A stretch of 12,549 bases of DNA from Nitrospirota bacterium (GCA_005877565.1 VBOK01000069.1:1-12549), one strand, 5' to 3'; shown: positions 1-8,195, numbered from the stretch's first letter. The notes: generated by a model from the sequence alone, not told the origin. Made by a program: numbers and translations.

Positions 1-1713
1 GTACGAGGAGTCCTCCTCGAATGGCGGCAGGATGGTAAAGGGAATGAGTTCCTCCTTCAGCTTGGCCTTGCCGGTGCGGTCGAGGAAGGCCAGCAGGTTT
101 TCCCCGTCCTGGCGGTCGCGGCGCCAGACGGCGAGGATGTGCGAGAGCGCCGCGGGGACGTTCTTGGCCGGGAGCTTGACCGTCATCTGCCCGATCTTGG
201 CCTGGCCGGTGATCCGGCCGCCGAGGTGCAGTTCGTAGTGCGGCGCCACGTGCGCGCCCATGCGTTTCCCGACGCCGTGCAGCCCGATGGTGGCGATGTG
301 GTGCTGCGCGCACGAATTGTGGCACCCGCTGATCTTCACCGACACGTCCCGCAGGTCCTCCGGCACCCGTCCGGGCGGGAAGATCTCGACGAGCGCGCGG
401 GCCAGCCCTTTGGAGGAGGTGATGCCCAGCCCGCACGTATCGGTGCCGGGGCAGGCGATGATGTCCTCGACCAGTTCGGCGCCGGGGTCGCCCAAGTCCA
501 CAGCAACCAGGCGCTCGTAGAGGTCCTTGACCCTGTCGGTGGGGACCCAGCGGATGCACAGGTTCTGCTGGATCGTGGTCCGGATGTTCCCGTTGGCAAA
601 TTCGTCGATCAGGTCGGCCACTTCCAGCATCTGCGCGGAGGTGATGTCGCCCATGGCGAGCCGGATAAAGACGGCCGAGAATCCCGGCTGCCGCTGCGGG
701 ACGACGTTCGTCCGCTTCCACATGTCGAAGGGCGTTTCGGTGCTGCCGTCACTCCCGTTGCCTTTGGACGCCCCGTTTCCGCCGTTGGAGCGGACCGGCT
801 GGATCAGTTGTGGCGGGATGTCGAGGCCCGTCGGCAGGGTCAGGCTACGGCCTTCATGGCTCTTGCGCGTCACGGCGAATTCCACTTCGACGCGGCGCTT
901 GAACTCTTCGAAGCCCAGCTTTTCGATGACGAACTTCATCCGCGCCTTGTGGCGGTTCTTCCGGTTGCCGAGGTTGTCGAAGACCTTCAGGATCGCCTCG
1001 CACAGCGGCAGCAGGTCCGCCATCGGCAGGTACTCGTACAGGAGGTGCGCGATGCGCGGCGTCGAGCCCAGCCCGCCGCCCGCCGTGACGCGGAAGCCGA
1101 TGGTCCCGTCCGCCTTCTTGACCGCCAGGAAGCCGAGGTCGTGGATGGGCGTCAGGGCGCAATCGTGCTGGCAGCCGGAGAAGGCGATCTTGAACTTGCG
1201 CGGCAGGCTCTGGTTGAGCGGGTTGCGCAGGAGGTGCGCCGAGACCGCCTTGGCGTAGGGCGTCACGTCGAAGATCTCCCCCTGGCAGACGCCGGCCAGA
1301 TGGCACGCGGTCACGTTCCGGACGGTGTTGCCGCAGGCCTCGCGGGTGGTCACCCCGACTTCGGCCAAGCGGCGCATGATCGTCCCGACGTGCTCGAGCG
1401 CGGCGAAGTGCAGTTGAATGTCCTGGCGCGTCGTGACGTGGCCGACGCCGGTGGCATAGCGGTCGGCCATCTCGGCGATGACCCGGAGCTGTGTGGAGTT
1501 GAGGCCCCCGAAGGGAATCTTGATGCGGACCATATGCACGCCGGGCTGGCGCTGGCCGTAGATCCCGTGCTGGAGGCGGAAGGGCCGGAACAGGTCCTGG
1601 GCCAATTCGCCGCGAAGCACCTTCGTGGCCTCGTCCTCGAACGACTCGATCTCCCGGAGGATGTCAGGGGGGATCGAAGTCGTTGCCCCGGTCCGTGTCG
1701 TTGGCGTCTTCAT
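1..1713 (-). CDS. Ferredoxin-type sulfite/nitrite reductase, siroheme and Fe-S, C-terminus cut by window edge
   Basis: This enzyme family reduces sulfite to sulfide or nitrite to ammonia with six electrons from ferredoxin, in the cytoplasm. The frame is open for 571 codons from ATG at 1713 down to base 1 without a stop. It shows the duplicated layout of the family: a first half with TTRQDIQLHF (about 94-103) and a second half from about 329, joined by a Gly/Ser/Asn-rich linker (309-325). The second half has the expected cluster cysteines C421, C427 (CPGTDTC), C464 and C468 (GCHNSC). Unusually, the first half also has C137, C143, C181 and C185 with the same spacing. No flavin or NADPH domain is seen, so ferredoxin is the likely donor. 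An AGGAG at 1724-1728 lies 10 nt before the start. The gene follows the Rrf2 gene by 39 bp, which points to an operon and favours sulfur assimilation, but sulfite and nitrite cannot be told apart from sequence alone. The end looks close to the usual family C-terminus. Confidence 0.93.
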   Translation of the reverse strand, partial: MKTPTTRTGATTSIPPDILREIESFEDEATKVLRGELAQDLFRPFRLQHGIYGQRQPGVHMVRIKIPFGGLNSTQLRVIAEMADRYATGVGHVTTRQDIQLHFAALEHVGTIMRRLAEVGVTTREACGNTVRNVTACHLAGVCQGEIFDVTPYAKAVSAHLLRNPLNQSLPRKFKIAFSGCQHDCALTPIHDLGFLAVKKADGTIGFRVTAGGGLGSTPRIAHLLYEYLPMADLLPLCEAILKVFDNLGNRKNRHKARMKFVIEKLGFEEFKRRVEVEFAVTRKSHEGRSLTLPTGLDIPPQLIQPVRSNGGNGASKGNGSDGSTETPFDMWKRTNVVPQRQPGFSAVFIRLAMGDITSAQMLEVADLIDEFANGNIRTTIQQNLCIRWVPTDRVKDLYERLVAVDLGDPGAELVEDIIACPGTDTCGLGITSSKGLARALVEIFPPGRVPEDLRDVSVKISGCHNSCAQHHIATIGLHGVGKRMGAHVAPHYELHLGGRITGQAKIGQMTVKLPAKNVPAALSHILAVWRRDRQDGENLLAFLDRTGKAKLKEELIPFTILPPFEEDSSY

Positions 1714-1752
1714 GGGACGTACTCTCCTAGCGCTGGAGTCAGATGTGATACA

Positions 1753-2109
1753 TCAATGCTCGTTGTGCTTCGAGATCGCGCGCCCGGCGGCACAGGTCAG
1801 GTGCCCGTTTCCATTCCGGAGACGGGGCAGCGCCCGGGCCGGCATCGCAATAGGGCCATCCACAGCCTGGATCACGTCTCCAATACGAATCTCGCTCGCT
1901 GGCTTGGCCAAGCGATAGCCGCCGTGCGCGCCACGAGCGCTCTCAACGAGACCGGCATGTTTCAGCGCGCTCAGAATATGCTCCAGGAAACGAAGGGGGA
2001 TGCCTTGCCGATCCGCAATGGCCTTGGCCTGAACGGGAGCGGACCCGTTCGCCAGCGCCAGGTCCAGGACGGCCATGATGCCGTATTCTCCTTTAGCCGA
2101 GAAGTACAT
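1753..2109 (-). CDS. Rrf2-family transcriptional repressor without the Fe-S cysteine triad
   Basis: This is a DNA-binding regulator of the Rrf2/IscR/CymR family, which usually controls iron-sulfur or cysteine/sulfur metabolism. Its 118 residues begin MYFSAKGEYGIMAVLDLA and include a winged helix with the family signature around IPLRFLEHILSALKHAGLV (about 37-55) and GAHGGYRLAKP (60-70), followed by IGDVIQAVDGP (77-86). IscR binds a cluster through three closely spaced cysteines after this point; here only C106 is present, so an IscR-type cluster is not expected. At 118 residues it is shorter than the usual 130-150, with an atypical basic tail. The start is supported by TAGGAA 7 nt upstream and by a promoter at 2152-2181. 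It is the first gene of an operon with the reductase and probably regulates that operon and itself (inference). Confidence 0.9.
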   Translation of the reverse strand: MYFSAKGEYGIMAVLDLALANGSAPVQAKAIADRQGIPLRFLEHILSALKHAGLVESARGAHGGYRLAKPASEIRIGDVIQAVDGPIAMPARALPRLRNGNGHLTCAAGRAISKHNEH

Positions 2110-2115
2110 GGTTAA

Positions 2116-2136
2116 TTCCTACTGCTCCGATAGGAA
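2116..2136 (-). promoter_or_regulatory. Leader inverted repeat overlapping the Rrf2 ribosome binding site
   Basis: Perfect 6-bp arms, TTCCTA and TAGGAA, are separated by 9 nt. On the minus strand the second arm, TAGGAA (2116-2121), is the Shine-Dalgarno sequence of the Rrf2 gene. As RNA it could form a modest hairpin that hides the ribosome binding site; as DNA it could be an operator for a dimeric repressor. The sequence does not decide between the two. Confidence 0.45.
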
Positions 2137-2151
2137 AACAGGGTTATGAGA

Positions 2152-2181
2152 TTTATATCTCGGTATTCATTGGTTTGTCAA
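2152..2181 (-). promoter_or_regulatory. Sigma70-like promoter of the Rrf2-reductase operon
   Basis: Read on the minus strand, a perfect TTGACA (2176-2181) is followed after 18 bp by TATAAA (2152-2157). This predicts a transcript start near 2145 and a leader of about 35 nt before the ATG at 2109. The -10 box lies inside a partial palindrome, GAGAT-ATAA-ATCTC (2148-2161), suited to repressor binding. Confidence 0.7.
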
Positions 2182-2292
2182 GGGGGTGGGTAAAATATAA
2201 AAATTCGAACAGGAGGTTTGACTTCTCCCTCCGACATCTTATCGCTTAATCAACAGCCTGCATGAACTGCGGAGGCCTGGAAAGGAGAGCCG

Positions 2293-4884
2293 ATGATCCG
2301 GTTTGACCGACTGACCATCAAGGCGCAGGAAGCCCTTGCTGAAGCCCAGAAACTGGCCGAAAAGGCGGGCCACCAGCAACTCGATGTCGAGCACTTGGCG
2401 CTTGCCTTGGTGCTCCAGCGCGAAGGGCTGACGCAAAGCCTGCTGAATAAGTTGGGCGCAGACCCTGCCGTCCTCGCGCGTGCACTCGAGCAGGAACTCA
2501 AGAAGATCCCGCAGGTCTCAGGGTCTGGCGCGACCGGCGTCGCCGGCATCACCCCACGCCTCCGGGATGTGTTTTCCGCCGCCGAGCAGGAGGCGGAACG
2601 GTTCAAGGACGAATATCTCAGCACCGAGCATTTATTACTGGCCATCATGGACGCGGGTGGTACAGCCGCTGGCGTGTTCAAGCGGCAGGGCGTCTCGAAA
2701 GACCGGCTCTACGCCGCGCTGACCGCAATCCGTGGCACCCAGCGCGTCACGGACCAGGAACCTGAAGAAAAGTACCAGGCCCTCGCGAAATACAGCCGTG
2801 ATCTCACCGACCTGGCCCGCAAGGGCAAACTGGACCCGGTCATTGGCCGGGACGAAGAAATCCGCCGCGTGATCCAGGTCCTCTCCCGTCGCACCAAGAA
2901 CAATCCGTGCCTGATCGGTGAGCCGGGCGTGGGCAAGACGGCCATTGCGGAGGGGCTGGCGCAGCGGATTGTGAACGGCGATGTGCCGGAAGGGCTCAAG
3001 GAGCGACGCGTGGTCGCGCTGGACATGGGAGCCCTGGTCGCCGGCAGCAAGTTTCGCGGGGAGTTTGAAGAGCGGCTCAAGGCGGTGCTGCGCGAGATCG
3101 AAGAGAGCGCCGGCTCGATCATCCTCTTTATTGATGAGATCCATACTCTGGTCGGCGCGGGGGCGGCCGAAGGCGCCATGGATGCCTCCAACATGCTGAA
3201 GCCGGCGCTCGCGCGCGGCGACCTCCGATGCATCGGGGCGACCACGCTCGACGAGTACCGGAAACGCATCGAGAAGGACCCCGCTCTGGAACGCCGGTTC
3301 CAACCTGTGTACGTGGCCGAGCCGAGCGTGGAGGACACGGTCTCGATCCTGCGCGGCCTCAACGAGCGGTATGAAGTCCACCACGGGGTGCGGATCAAGG
3401 ACGCGGCGCTCGTGGCCGCCGCGACCTTGTCCAAGCGGTACATCAGGGATCGGTTCCTGCCCGACAAGGCGATCGACCTCGTGGATGAAGCCGCGTCCCG
3501 CCTGCGCATGGAAATCGACAGCATGCCCACGCCGCTGGATGAGCGGATGCGCCGCATCCGCCAGCTCGAGATCGAGCGGGAAGGCATCCGGCGGGACAAG
3601 GATGCCCAGTCGCAGGAGCGGCTGGAGAGAATCGAGCGGGAGCTCGTCCAATTGCGCGAGGAGACCGACACGCTCACGACGCAGTGGCAGGCCGAGAAGG
3701 ACGCCATCAAGAAGATCCGCGAGATCAAGGAAAAGATGGAGCAGGCGCGCATGGAGGCGGATCGCGCGGAGCGCGAGGGCGATCTCGGTCGGGCGGCAGA
3801 GCTGCGCTACGGGCGGATTATGGAGCTTGAGAAGCAGTTGAAGGCGGAGAACGAGCGCCTCCAGAAGCTGCATGGCGAGTCGCGGCTGCTCAAAGAAGAA
3901 GTCGATGAAGACGATATCGCACGGATCGTCGCCAAGTGGACGGGCATCCCCGTGACGCGGCTGATCGAAACCGAGACGAAGAAGCTCGTGCAGATGGAAG
4001 ACCGGCTGCGGCAGCGGGTCGTCGGACAGGACGAGGCGATCGTGGCGGTGTCGGATGCAGTCCGGCGGGCGCGGGCCGGCATCCAGGATCCCAAACGGCC
4101 GATGGGGTCCTTCATCTTCTTGGGGCCCACGGGCGTGGGGAAGACCGAGCTGGCACGAGCGCTGGCCGAGTTCCTGTTCGACGACGAGCAGGCGATGGTC
4201 CGGCTCGACATGTCCGAGTACATGGAAAAGCACGCGGTCGCGCGGCTGATCGGGGCGCCGCCGGGGTACGTGGGCTACGATGAGGGCGGCCAACTGACGG
4301 AGGCCGTGCGCCGGCGGCCCTACACGGTCATCCTCCTGGATGAGATCGAGAAGGCGCACCCTGATGTCCTCAACGTGCTGCTGCAATTGCTGGACGACGG
4401 CCGGCTGACCGACGGCAAGGGGCGGACGGTGGATTTCAAGAACACCGTGGTGATCATGACCTCGAACGTCGGCAGTCGGGAGATCCAGGAAGCGGCGGCG
4501 GATGGCAACGAAGCGGAGATGCGGAGCCGCGCCCTGGAAGTGCTACGTGGTCACTTCCGTCCAGAGTTCCTGAACCGCATCGACGACATCGTCGTCTTCC
4601 ACCCGCTGACGCCCGAGCAACTGGCGGCGATTGTGGAATTACAAGTCAAGCAACTGAGTGGCCGGTTGCAGGACAAACACATCACGTTGGTCCTTACGGA
4701 CCGCGTCAAGCAGCACCTGGCGCGGGCCGGCTACGATGTCGTGTACGGCGCCCGGCCCCTCAAGCGGTTGCTGCTGCGGGAGATCCTCAATCCACTCGCG
4801 CTCAAGCTCCTCGATGGGACCGTCAAAGAAGGGCAGACGGTGCGAGTGGACGAGAAGGACGGGCGTCTGGTCTTTCAGCCCTGA
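2293..4884 (+). CDS. clpB: ClpB protein disaggregase (Hsp100 AAA+ ATPase)
   Basis: ClpB is a cytoplasmic hexamer that threads aggregated proteins through its pore using ATP, together with DnaK/DnaJ/GrpE. The 863 residues match the normal family length. In order there is a Clp N-domain (1 to about 145), AAA domain 1 with Walker A GEPGVGKT (209-216) and Walker B ending D281-E282, a charged coiled-coil middle domain (about 400-525) that separates ClpB from ClpA and ClpC, AAA domain 2 with Walker A GPTGVGKT (611-618) and Walker B D683-E684, and a C-terminal domain with GARPLKRLL. No ClpP-binding loop is apparent. An AGGAG at 2283-2287 lies 5 nt before the ATG. The gene is divergent from the Rrf2 operon. 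A weak promoter candidate begins with TTGACT (2218-2223), but no good -10 and no clear heat-shock (sigma32) promoter were found. No convincing terminator follows. Nothing is missing from its catalytic motifs. Confidence 0.99.
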   Translation: MIRFDRLTIKAQEALAEAQKLAEKAGHQQLDVEHLALALVLQREGLTQSLLNKLGADPAVLARALEQELKKIPQVSGSGATGVAGITPRLRDVFSAAEQEAERFKDEYLSTEHLLLAIMDAGGTAAGVFKRQGVSKDRLYAALTAIRGTQRVTDQEPEEKYQALAKYSRDLTDLARKGKLDPVIGRDEEIRRVIQVLSRRTKNNPCLIGEPGVGKTAIAEGLAQRIVNGDVPEGLKERRVVALDMGALVAGSKFRGEFEERLKAVLREIEESAGSIILFIDEIHTLVGAGAAEGAMDASNMLKPALARGDLRCIGATTLDEYRKRIEKDPALERRFQPVYVAEPSVEDTVSILRGLNERYEVHHGVRIKDAALVAAATLSKRYIRDRFLPDKAIDLVDEAASRLRMEIDSMPTPLDERMRRIRQLEIEREGIRRDKDAQSQERLERIERELVQLREETDTLTTQWQAEKDAIKKIREIKEKMEQARMEADRAEREGDLGRAAELRYGRIMELEKQLKAENERLQKLHGESRLLKEEVDEDDIARIVAKWTGIPVTRLIETETKKLVQMEDRLRQRVVGQDEAIVAVSDAVRRARAGIQDPKRPMGSFIFLGPTGVGKTELARALAEFLFDDEQAMVRLDMSEYMEKHAVARLIGAPPGYVGYDEGGQLTEAVRRRPYTVILLDEIEKAHPDVLNVLLQLLDDGRLTDGKGRTVDFKNTVVIMTSNVGSREIQEAAADGNEAEMRSRALEVLRGHFRPEFLNRIDDIVVFHPLTPEQLAAIVELQVKQLSGRLQDKHITLVLTDRVKQHLARAGYDVVYGARPLKRLLLREILNPLALKLLDGTVKEGQTVRVDEKDGRLVFQP

Positions 4885-4923
4885 AAATTTTACACAAGTT
4901 CCGGGCGACTGCATTTTTCCCCC

Positions 4924-4952
4924 TTGACAGGTTCCGGTCAGGCTGCTACTAG
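4924..4952 (+). promoter_or_regulatory. Sigma70-like promoter of the Fis-type regulator gene
   Basis: A perfect TTGACA (4924-4929) is followed after 17 bp by TACTAG (4947-4952), with TG one base before it as in an extended -10. The start would fall near 4959, giving a leader of about 30 nt. An imperfect inverted repeat (CCTTGAC...GTCAGG, 4922-4942) covers the -35 box and could be an operator. This promoter probably also serves the downstream TPR and FecR genes. Confidence 0.6.
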
Positions 4953-4988
4953 TACGCTCCTCTCCAGAAAAGAACGTCGGGAGCGTGC

Positions 4989-5564
4989 ATGCCTGCCCGA
5001 GAAGTCGTCTATCTGTTGTTGCTGACCGCCAACCCGGACCTCGTTGAGCTCTACCGCCAGGATTGCCCCGAGTGCGTCGTCACCATCGCCAAGGACGCGG
5101 CATCGGCGGTCCGCAAAGCGCCCAAGCACCGGTTCGATGCCGTGATCATTGAATCCCGAAAGGATTGGGCCATCGAGATGAAGTTGTTGAATGACGCGTT
5201 GGGAGGGACTCCCTCGATGGTGCTGGTGGGGAGCACCACGTTCCTCCGTCGCGCCACCGAACCGCTCAAGGCCTTGTGCAACGGTCACAGGGCGCCTCGC
5301 GGCACGACGAGACTCCATCACGAGCTTGGACTGGAGGAATTCATCGGCGCGAAGCTTCGCGATTTCGTACGCCGCATGAAGTTGGGGGCTGGGTCCGACC
5401 TCCATTCGCTGTTGGTCAAGGCGGTTGAAAAGCCCTTGATCACGCTGGTGCTAGAGGAGACCCACGGCAACCAGAATCAGGCCGCCGCGCTGCTCGGCCT
5501 CAACCGCAACACCCTGCGCAAGAAGATCCACAACCTCAAGATCCCGATCGCCAAGAAGGCCTAG
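4989..5564 (+). CDS. Degenerate receiver-like domain with Fis-type DNA-binding domain
   Basis: This is a likely DNA-binding regulator of 191 residues. The C-terminus (about 138-186) carries a Fis/NtrC-type helix-turn-helix, clearest in NQNQAAALLGLNRNTLRKKI (161-180). The N-terminal 125 residues have the alternating strand pattern of a response-regulator receiver (VVYLLLLTAN; FDAVIIES; SMVLVGST) but lack the acidic pair after strand 1. Glutamate E55 sits where the phosphorylated aspartate would be expected (D50-AVII-E55). There is no AAA+ domain, so it is not a sigma54 activator like NtrC. It probably acts without phosphorylation (inference). A GGGAG lies about 5 nt before the ATG. It sits 50 bp before the TPR-barrel gene, probably in one transcript, and may control that locus. 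The target is unknown. Confidence 0.85.
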   Translation: MPAREVVYLLLLTANPDLVELYRQDCPECVVTIAKDAASAVRKAPKHRFDAVIIESRKDWAIEMKLLNDALGGTPSMVLVGSTTFLRRATEPLKALCNGHRAPRGTTRLHHELGLEEFIGAKLRDFVRRMKLGAGSDLHSLLVKAVEKPLITLVLEETHGNQNQAAALLGLNRNTLRKKIHNLKIPIAKKA

Positions 5565-5614
5565 TTACGGACTTCCGGATCCCATTTAATTCCTACATTC
5601 TCCGGGTTTTCCTG

Positions 5615-7165
5615 TTGAGTTTTCCGATCTTCCTGATCACTGCCTCTTCATACGCGCAAGGCGCCCTTTCCTCAGAGACCTATGATCTGAATTTTTCAAA
5701 AGGGTTGGCTGAGTTCGAGTCAAGACGGTATGACTCGGCCGAAAAGTTCTTCCGCAAAGCGCTTGAAGGCAAACCCGGCGACCCCAAGGCCACCTTCTAT
5801 CTGGGTCAGTCGCTGACCCGTGCCAAGAAGTACGGTGAGGCGGAGGCAGTTTTCCGCAAGTTGCTCGAGGTGGAACCAGGCTCCGGTCGTGCCTATTTGG
5901 GCTTGGGGATCGTGCTCTACAACCAAGATCGGTATCGCGAGGCGCTCGACAGCCTCGCGCTGGCTGAAAAGGTCTCCCCCAAGGAGGCCCTTGTCTACTA
6001 CTATCAAGGGCTCGCGCATTACAAGCTGGCCGAGTACCAGCAGATGCCGCCACGGTTCATGCGCGCCATGACCTTGGGTCCTGACCTGTCCGCATCGTCC
6101 CATTACTACAGCGGCCTGGCCTATTACCAGCAGGGCATCCTGGATGAGGCCCGAGATGAATTCGAGGCGGCGCGGAAACTGGAACCGGAATCGGAGTTCG
6201 GGAAGTCGGCCGCAGCTTACTTGGAGCAGATCAAGACCGGAGTGTCCCTCCAGCGGCAGAAGAGATGGGATCTGACCTTCAGCATCAGCTCCCAATGGGA
6301 TGACAACGTTGTCTTGCTGCCGAGCGGATTCTCTCCTCCTGCCGGACCTACCGGCATCTCACGGAACAGTGATTATCGGACGGCCCTTTATCTGAGAGGG
6401 GAAGTCCGAGCCTTCGAGCAGGGGCCTTTCATTGCAGGGGCCAGTTATGCCTTGTATCAGAGCTTCCATCGGACCCTCAGCGAATTCGATGTCGAGTCGC
6501 ATACGCCGGCCTTCTTCGTGCAGCACACGGCCGGCCCCGTGCAGACGCGCCTCCAATACATCTATGATTACGTGCTGGTGGGCCGTTCGCCATTTCTCGT
6601 CGCCCACTCCATTGCTCCCCTGATCACTGTCAGGGAGTCGCCGACTCTGCTCACGCAAGTACTACTCAAGTATCAAGCCCTGGATTTCCAGGACGGCCGG
6701 TTTTTGTTCAACTCGTTCCGTGATGGCCATGACTGGCTGGCCGGCGCCACGCAATATTGGTTCTTTGCCAAGAATACCGGGCATGTCCGGGTCGGCTACG
6801 CGTATGACGAATACATCACGGCGGGGAAGAACGTCTCCCTGGCGTTCCAGGCGTCGGCAGCGGACTGGGCCTACCATGGGCATAAAGCGTCGGTGGGAGT
6901 CAGTTCGCCCCCGTTCTATAAAATCATCGTAGATGCCGGGTTTGACTATTATGTCCAACTGTATGACAATGCGAATTCATTCTCTCCGGGGGGGGCTGTT
7001 TTCCGGATGGACAAGGTCTATAATTATTACGCGACGGTCATGCGGCAGTTGACGGACCACTTCTCGTTGGGGCTTCAGTATGTGCATACCGACGACAACT
7101 CCAACATCGCTGCCTTTCAATACAAGCGCAATATCTATGGCTTGGTCCTGACGGGGCGGTTCTAA
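5615..7165 (+). CDS. TPR protein with C-terminal outer-membrane beta-barrel
   Basis: The protein combines about five TPR units (roughly 24-57, 58-91, 92-124, 125-158, 162-195) with a C-terminal region (about 218-516) rich in alternating aromatic strands and ending YGLVLTGRF. A final Phe is the usual signal for insertion of barrels by the BAM machinery. A periplasmic TPR domain joined to an outer-membrane barrel is the layout of exopolysaccharide porins (PgaA, PelB, BcsC) and of Slam-type lipoprotein exporters; no subtype can be named. The barrel part has the length of about 14-16 strands (inference). The start is uncertain: TTG at 5615 gives a short signal peptide with no basic residue (MSFPIFLITASSYAQG), while the same frame upstream encodes I-L-R-V-F-L-L, a better signal sequence beginning with ATT at 5597. 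Neither start has a clear ribosome binding site. It is followed after 10 bp by the FecR gene. Confidence 0.85.
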   Translation: MSFPIFLITASSYAQGALSSETYDLNFSKGLAEFESRRYDSAEKFFRKALEGKPGDPKATFYLGQSLTRAKKYGEAEAVFRKLLEVEPGSGRAYLGLGIVLYNQDRYREALDSLALAEKVSPKEALVYYYQGLAHYKLAEYQQMPPRFMRAMTLGPDLSASSHYYSGLAYYQQGILDEARDEFEAARKLEPESEFGKSAAAYLEQIKTGVSLQRQKRWDLTFSISSQWDDNVVLLPSGFSPPAGPTGISRNSDYRTALYLRGEVRAFEQGPFIAGASYALYQSFHRTLSEFDVESHTPAFFVQHTAGPVQTRLQYIYDYVLVGRSPFLVAHSIAPLITVRESPTLLTQVLLKYQALDFQDGRFLFNSFRDGHDWLAGATQYWFFAKNTGHVRVGYAYDEYITAGKNVSLAFQASAADWAYHGHKASVGVSSPPFYKIIVDAGFDYYVQLYDNANSFSPGGAVFRMDKVYNYYATVMRQLTDHFSLGLQYVHTDDNSNIAAFQYKRNIYGLVLTGRF

Positions 7166-7175
7166 GGAGGGCGCC

Positions 7176-8195
7176 ATGCGACACACGTTGCGATACACAG
7201 TTCTGCTGCTGGGAGTCGGAATGACCCTGGCAATCGGCTGGCCGGCTGGCGTGCAAGGGCTCACGCAGCAGGCCGTCGGGTTATATATGGCGGTCGTCGG
7301 CAAGGTCACGGTGGTCCATGTGGGCCAGCCGGCAGCGATGCCGGTGAAGCTGCAGGAGAGTGTGTATTTCAAGGATGTGATCGAGACGCAGGCGGACTCC
7401 CGTGCGAAGGCGCTGTTCGACGATGACAGCATCCTGACGGTGGGGGAAAGCAGCCGCGTGGAGGTCAGCGAGTACATCTACGATTCGGCCAACGACCAAC
7501 GGAGCACGGTCCTGCGGCTGGTGCAGGGCAAGGCGCGGGCGCTGGTAGGCAAGCTCTTTGCGGGACTGGGATCCAGGTTTGAGGTGCACACGCCCACGGC
7601 CGTGGCCGCGGCGCGAGGCACCTATTTTGTGGTGTGGATTGAAGAGAAGGCCAGCCAGAAAATGGGCATGAGCGAGATCGGCACAGTCCGGCCGGTGTCC
7701 GTCCAGGGCCTCGAAGTGGCGGAACTGCAGGCCGGCGGGACAGGGGTCGCGAACATCGGGAACTTCGGGAATGTCGCGTTCACCTCCGGGGGGCAGACAG
7801 TAGTGGTGCCACCGGGCAACTATGCCTTCGCACCGCCGGGGATGCCGCCGTTCGCGCCCGTGATCATCACGCCGAGCGTCCCTTCAGGGGTGATGGGCGC
7901 GATTGCGAGTACGGAGGCGCCAGATGTGCCACAACCGGAGTCACCAGGCCAGGTGGCGACGGCAGTCGGGGGAGTCCCGCCCCCTCCCGCTGGGGGCCCT
8001 GGACCCATTCTGCTGTCCCCAACGCTTCCGCCGGTTCCAGGAGGCGTCACACCTCCAAGCGTCCTCTCGGGGGCTGGTAAGGATGCTATTGATCCGTCCG
8101 CCCCGGGCAGATCGATATTCAATTTGCCAGTCAATTTACCACCAGTCAATGATAGGCCCCTCCCACAAGCCGAGTGCCCAAGTTGCGCTCAATGA
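7176..8195 (+). CDS. FecR-domain periplasmic protein with proline-rich tail
   Basis: This is an exported 339-residue protein. A Sec signal peptide (1 to about 28, ending VQG) is followed by a FecR domain (about 64-153), recognised by FKDVIETQADSRAKALFDDD, LTVGESSRVEVSEY, LRLVQGKARALV and TPTAVAAARGTYFVV. From about 212 to the end it is rich in Pro and Gly (PPPPAGGPGP near 268-277), probably disordered, and finishes with a CPSC motif (C334, C337). The classical FecR anti-sigma arrangement is absent: there is no cytoplasmic N-terminal domain and no sigma factor gene nearby, so the domain is probably used for periplasmic binding. AGGAGG (7165-7170) overlaps the stop codon of the TPR-barrel gene, which supports coupled expression and a shared job in the envelope. 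The binding partner is unknown. Confidence 0.88.
   Translation: MRHTLRYTVLLLGVGMTLAIGWPAGVQGLTQQAVGLYMAVVGKVTVVHVGQPAAMPVKLQESVYFKDVIETQADSRAKALFDDDSILTVGESSRVEVSEYIYDSANDQRSTVLRLVQGKARALVGKLFAGLGSRFEVHTPTAVAAARGTYFVVWIEEKASQKMGMSEIGTVRPVSVQGLEVAELQAGGTGVANIGNFGNVAFTSGGQTVVVPPGNYAFAPPGMPPFAPVIITPSVPSGVMGAIASTEAPDVPQPESPGQVATAVGGVPPPPAGGPGPILLSPTLPPVPGGVTPPSVLSGAGKDAIDPSAPGRSIFNLPVNLPPVNDRPLPQAECPSCAQ

Noticed and set aside
1739..1850. Possible frameshift at the C-terminus of the Rrf2 gene
   Set aside because: A shifted frame gives a tail with a Trp and Cys somewhat like other Rrf2 proteins, but the annotated frame has clearly more G or C at third codon positions, so it is more likely the real one.
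139..2115. 658-codon open frame on the plus strand
   Set aside because: It lies opposite the reductase and Rrf2 genes, whose minus-strand products show clear family motifs. High GC with strong codon bias often leaves long antisense frames open.
2174..2250. Heat-shock (sigma32) promoter before clpB
   Set aside because: No match to the CTTGAAA and CCCCAT-type boxes at suitable spacing; TTGACT at 2218 has no good -10.
2635..4386. 583-codon open frame on the minus strand
   Set aside because: It is antisense to clpB, which is complete and unmistakable; the minus-strand product has no recognisable motif.
5574..5610. CCGGA...TCCGG followed by TTTT as a terminator after the Fis-type regulator
   Set aside because: The stem is only 5 bp with a loop of more than 20 nt, and it overlaps the probable signal-peptide coding region of the next gene.
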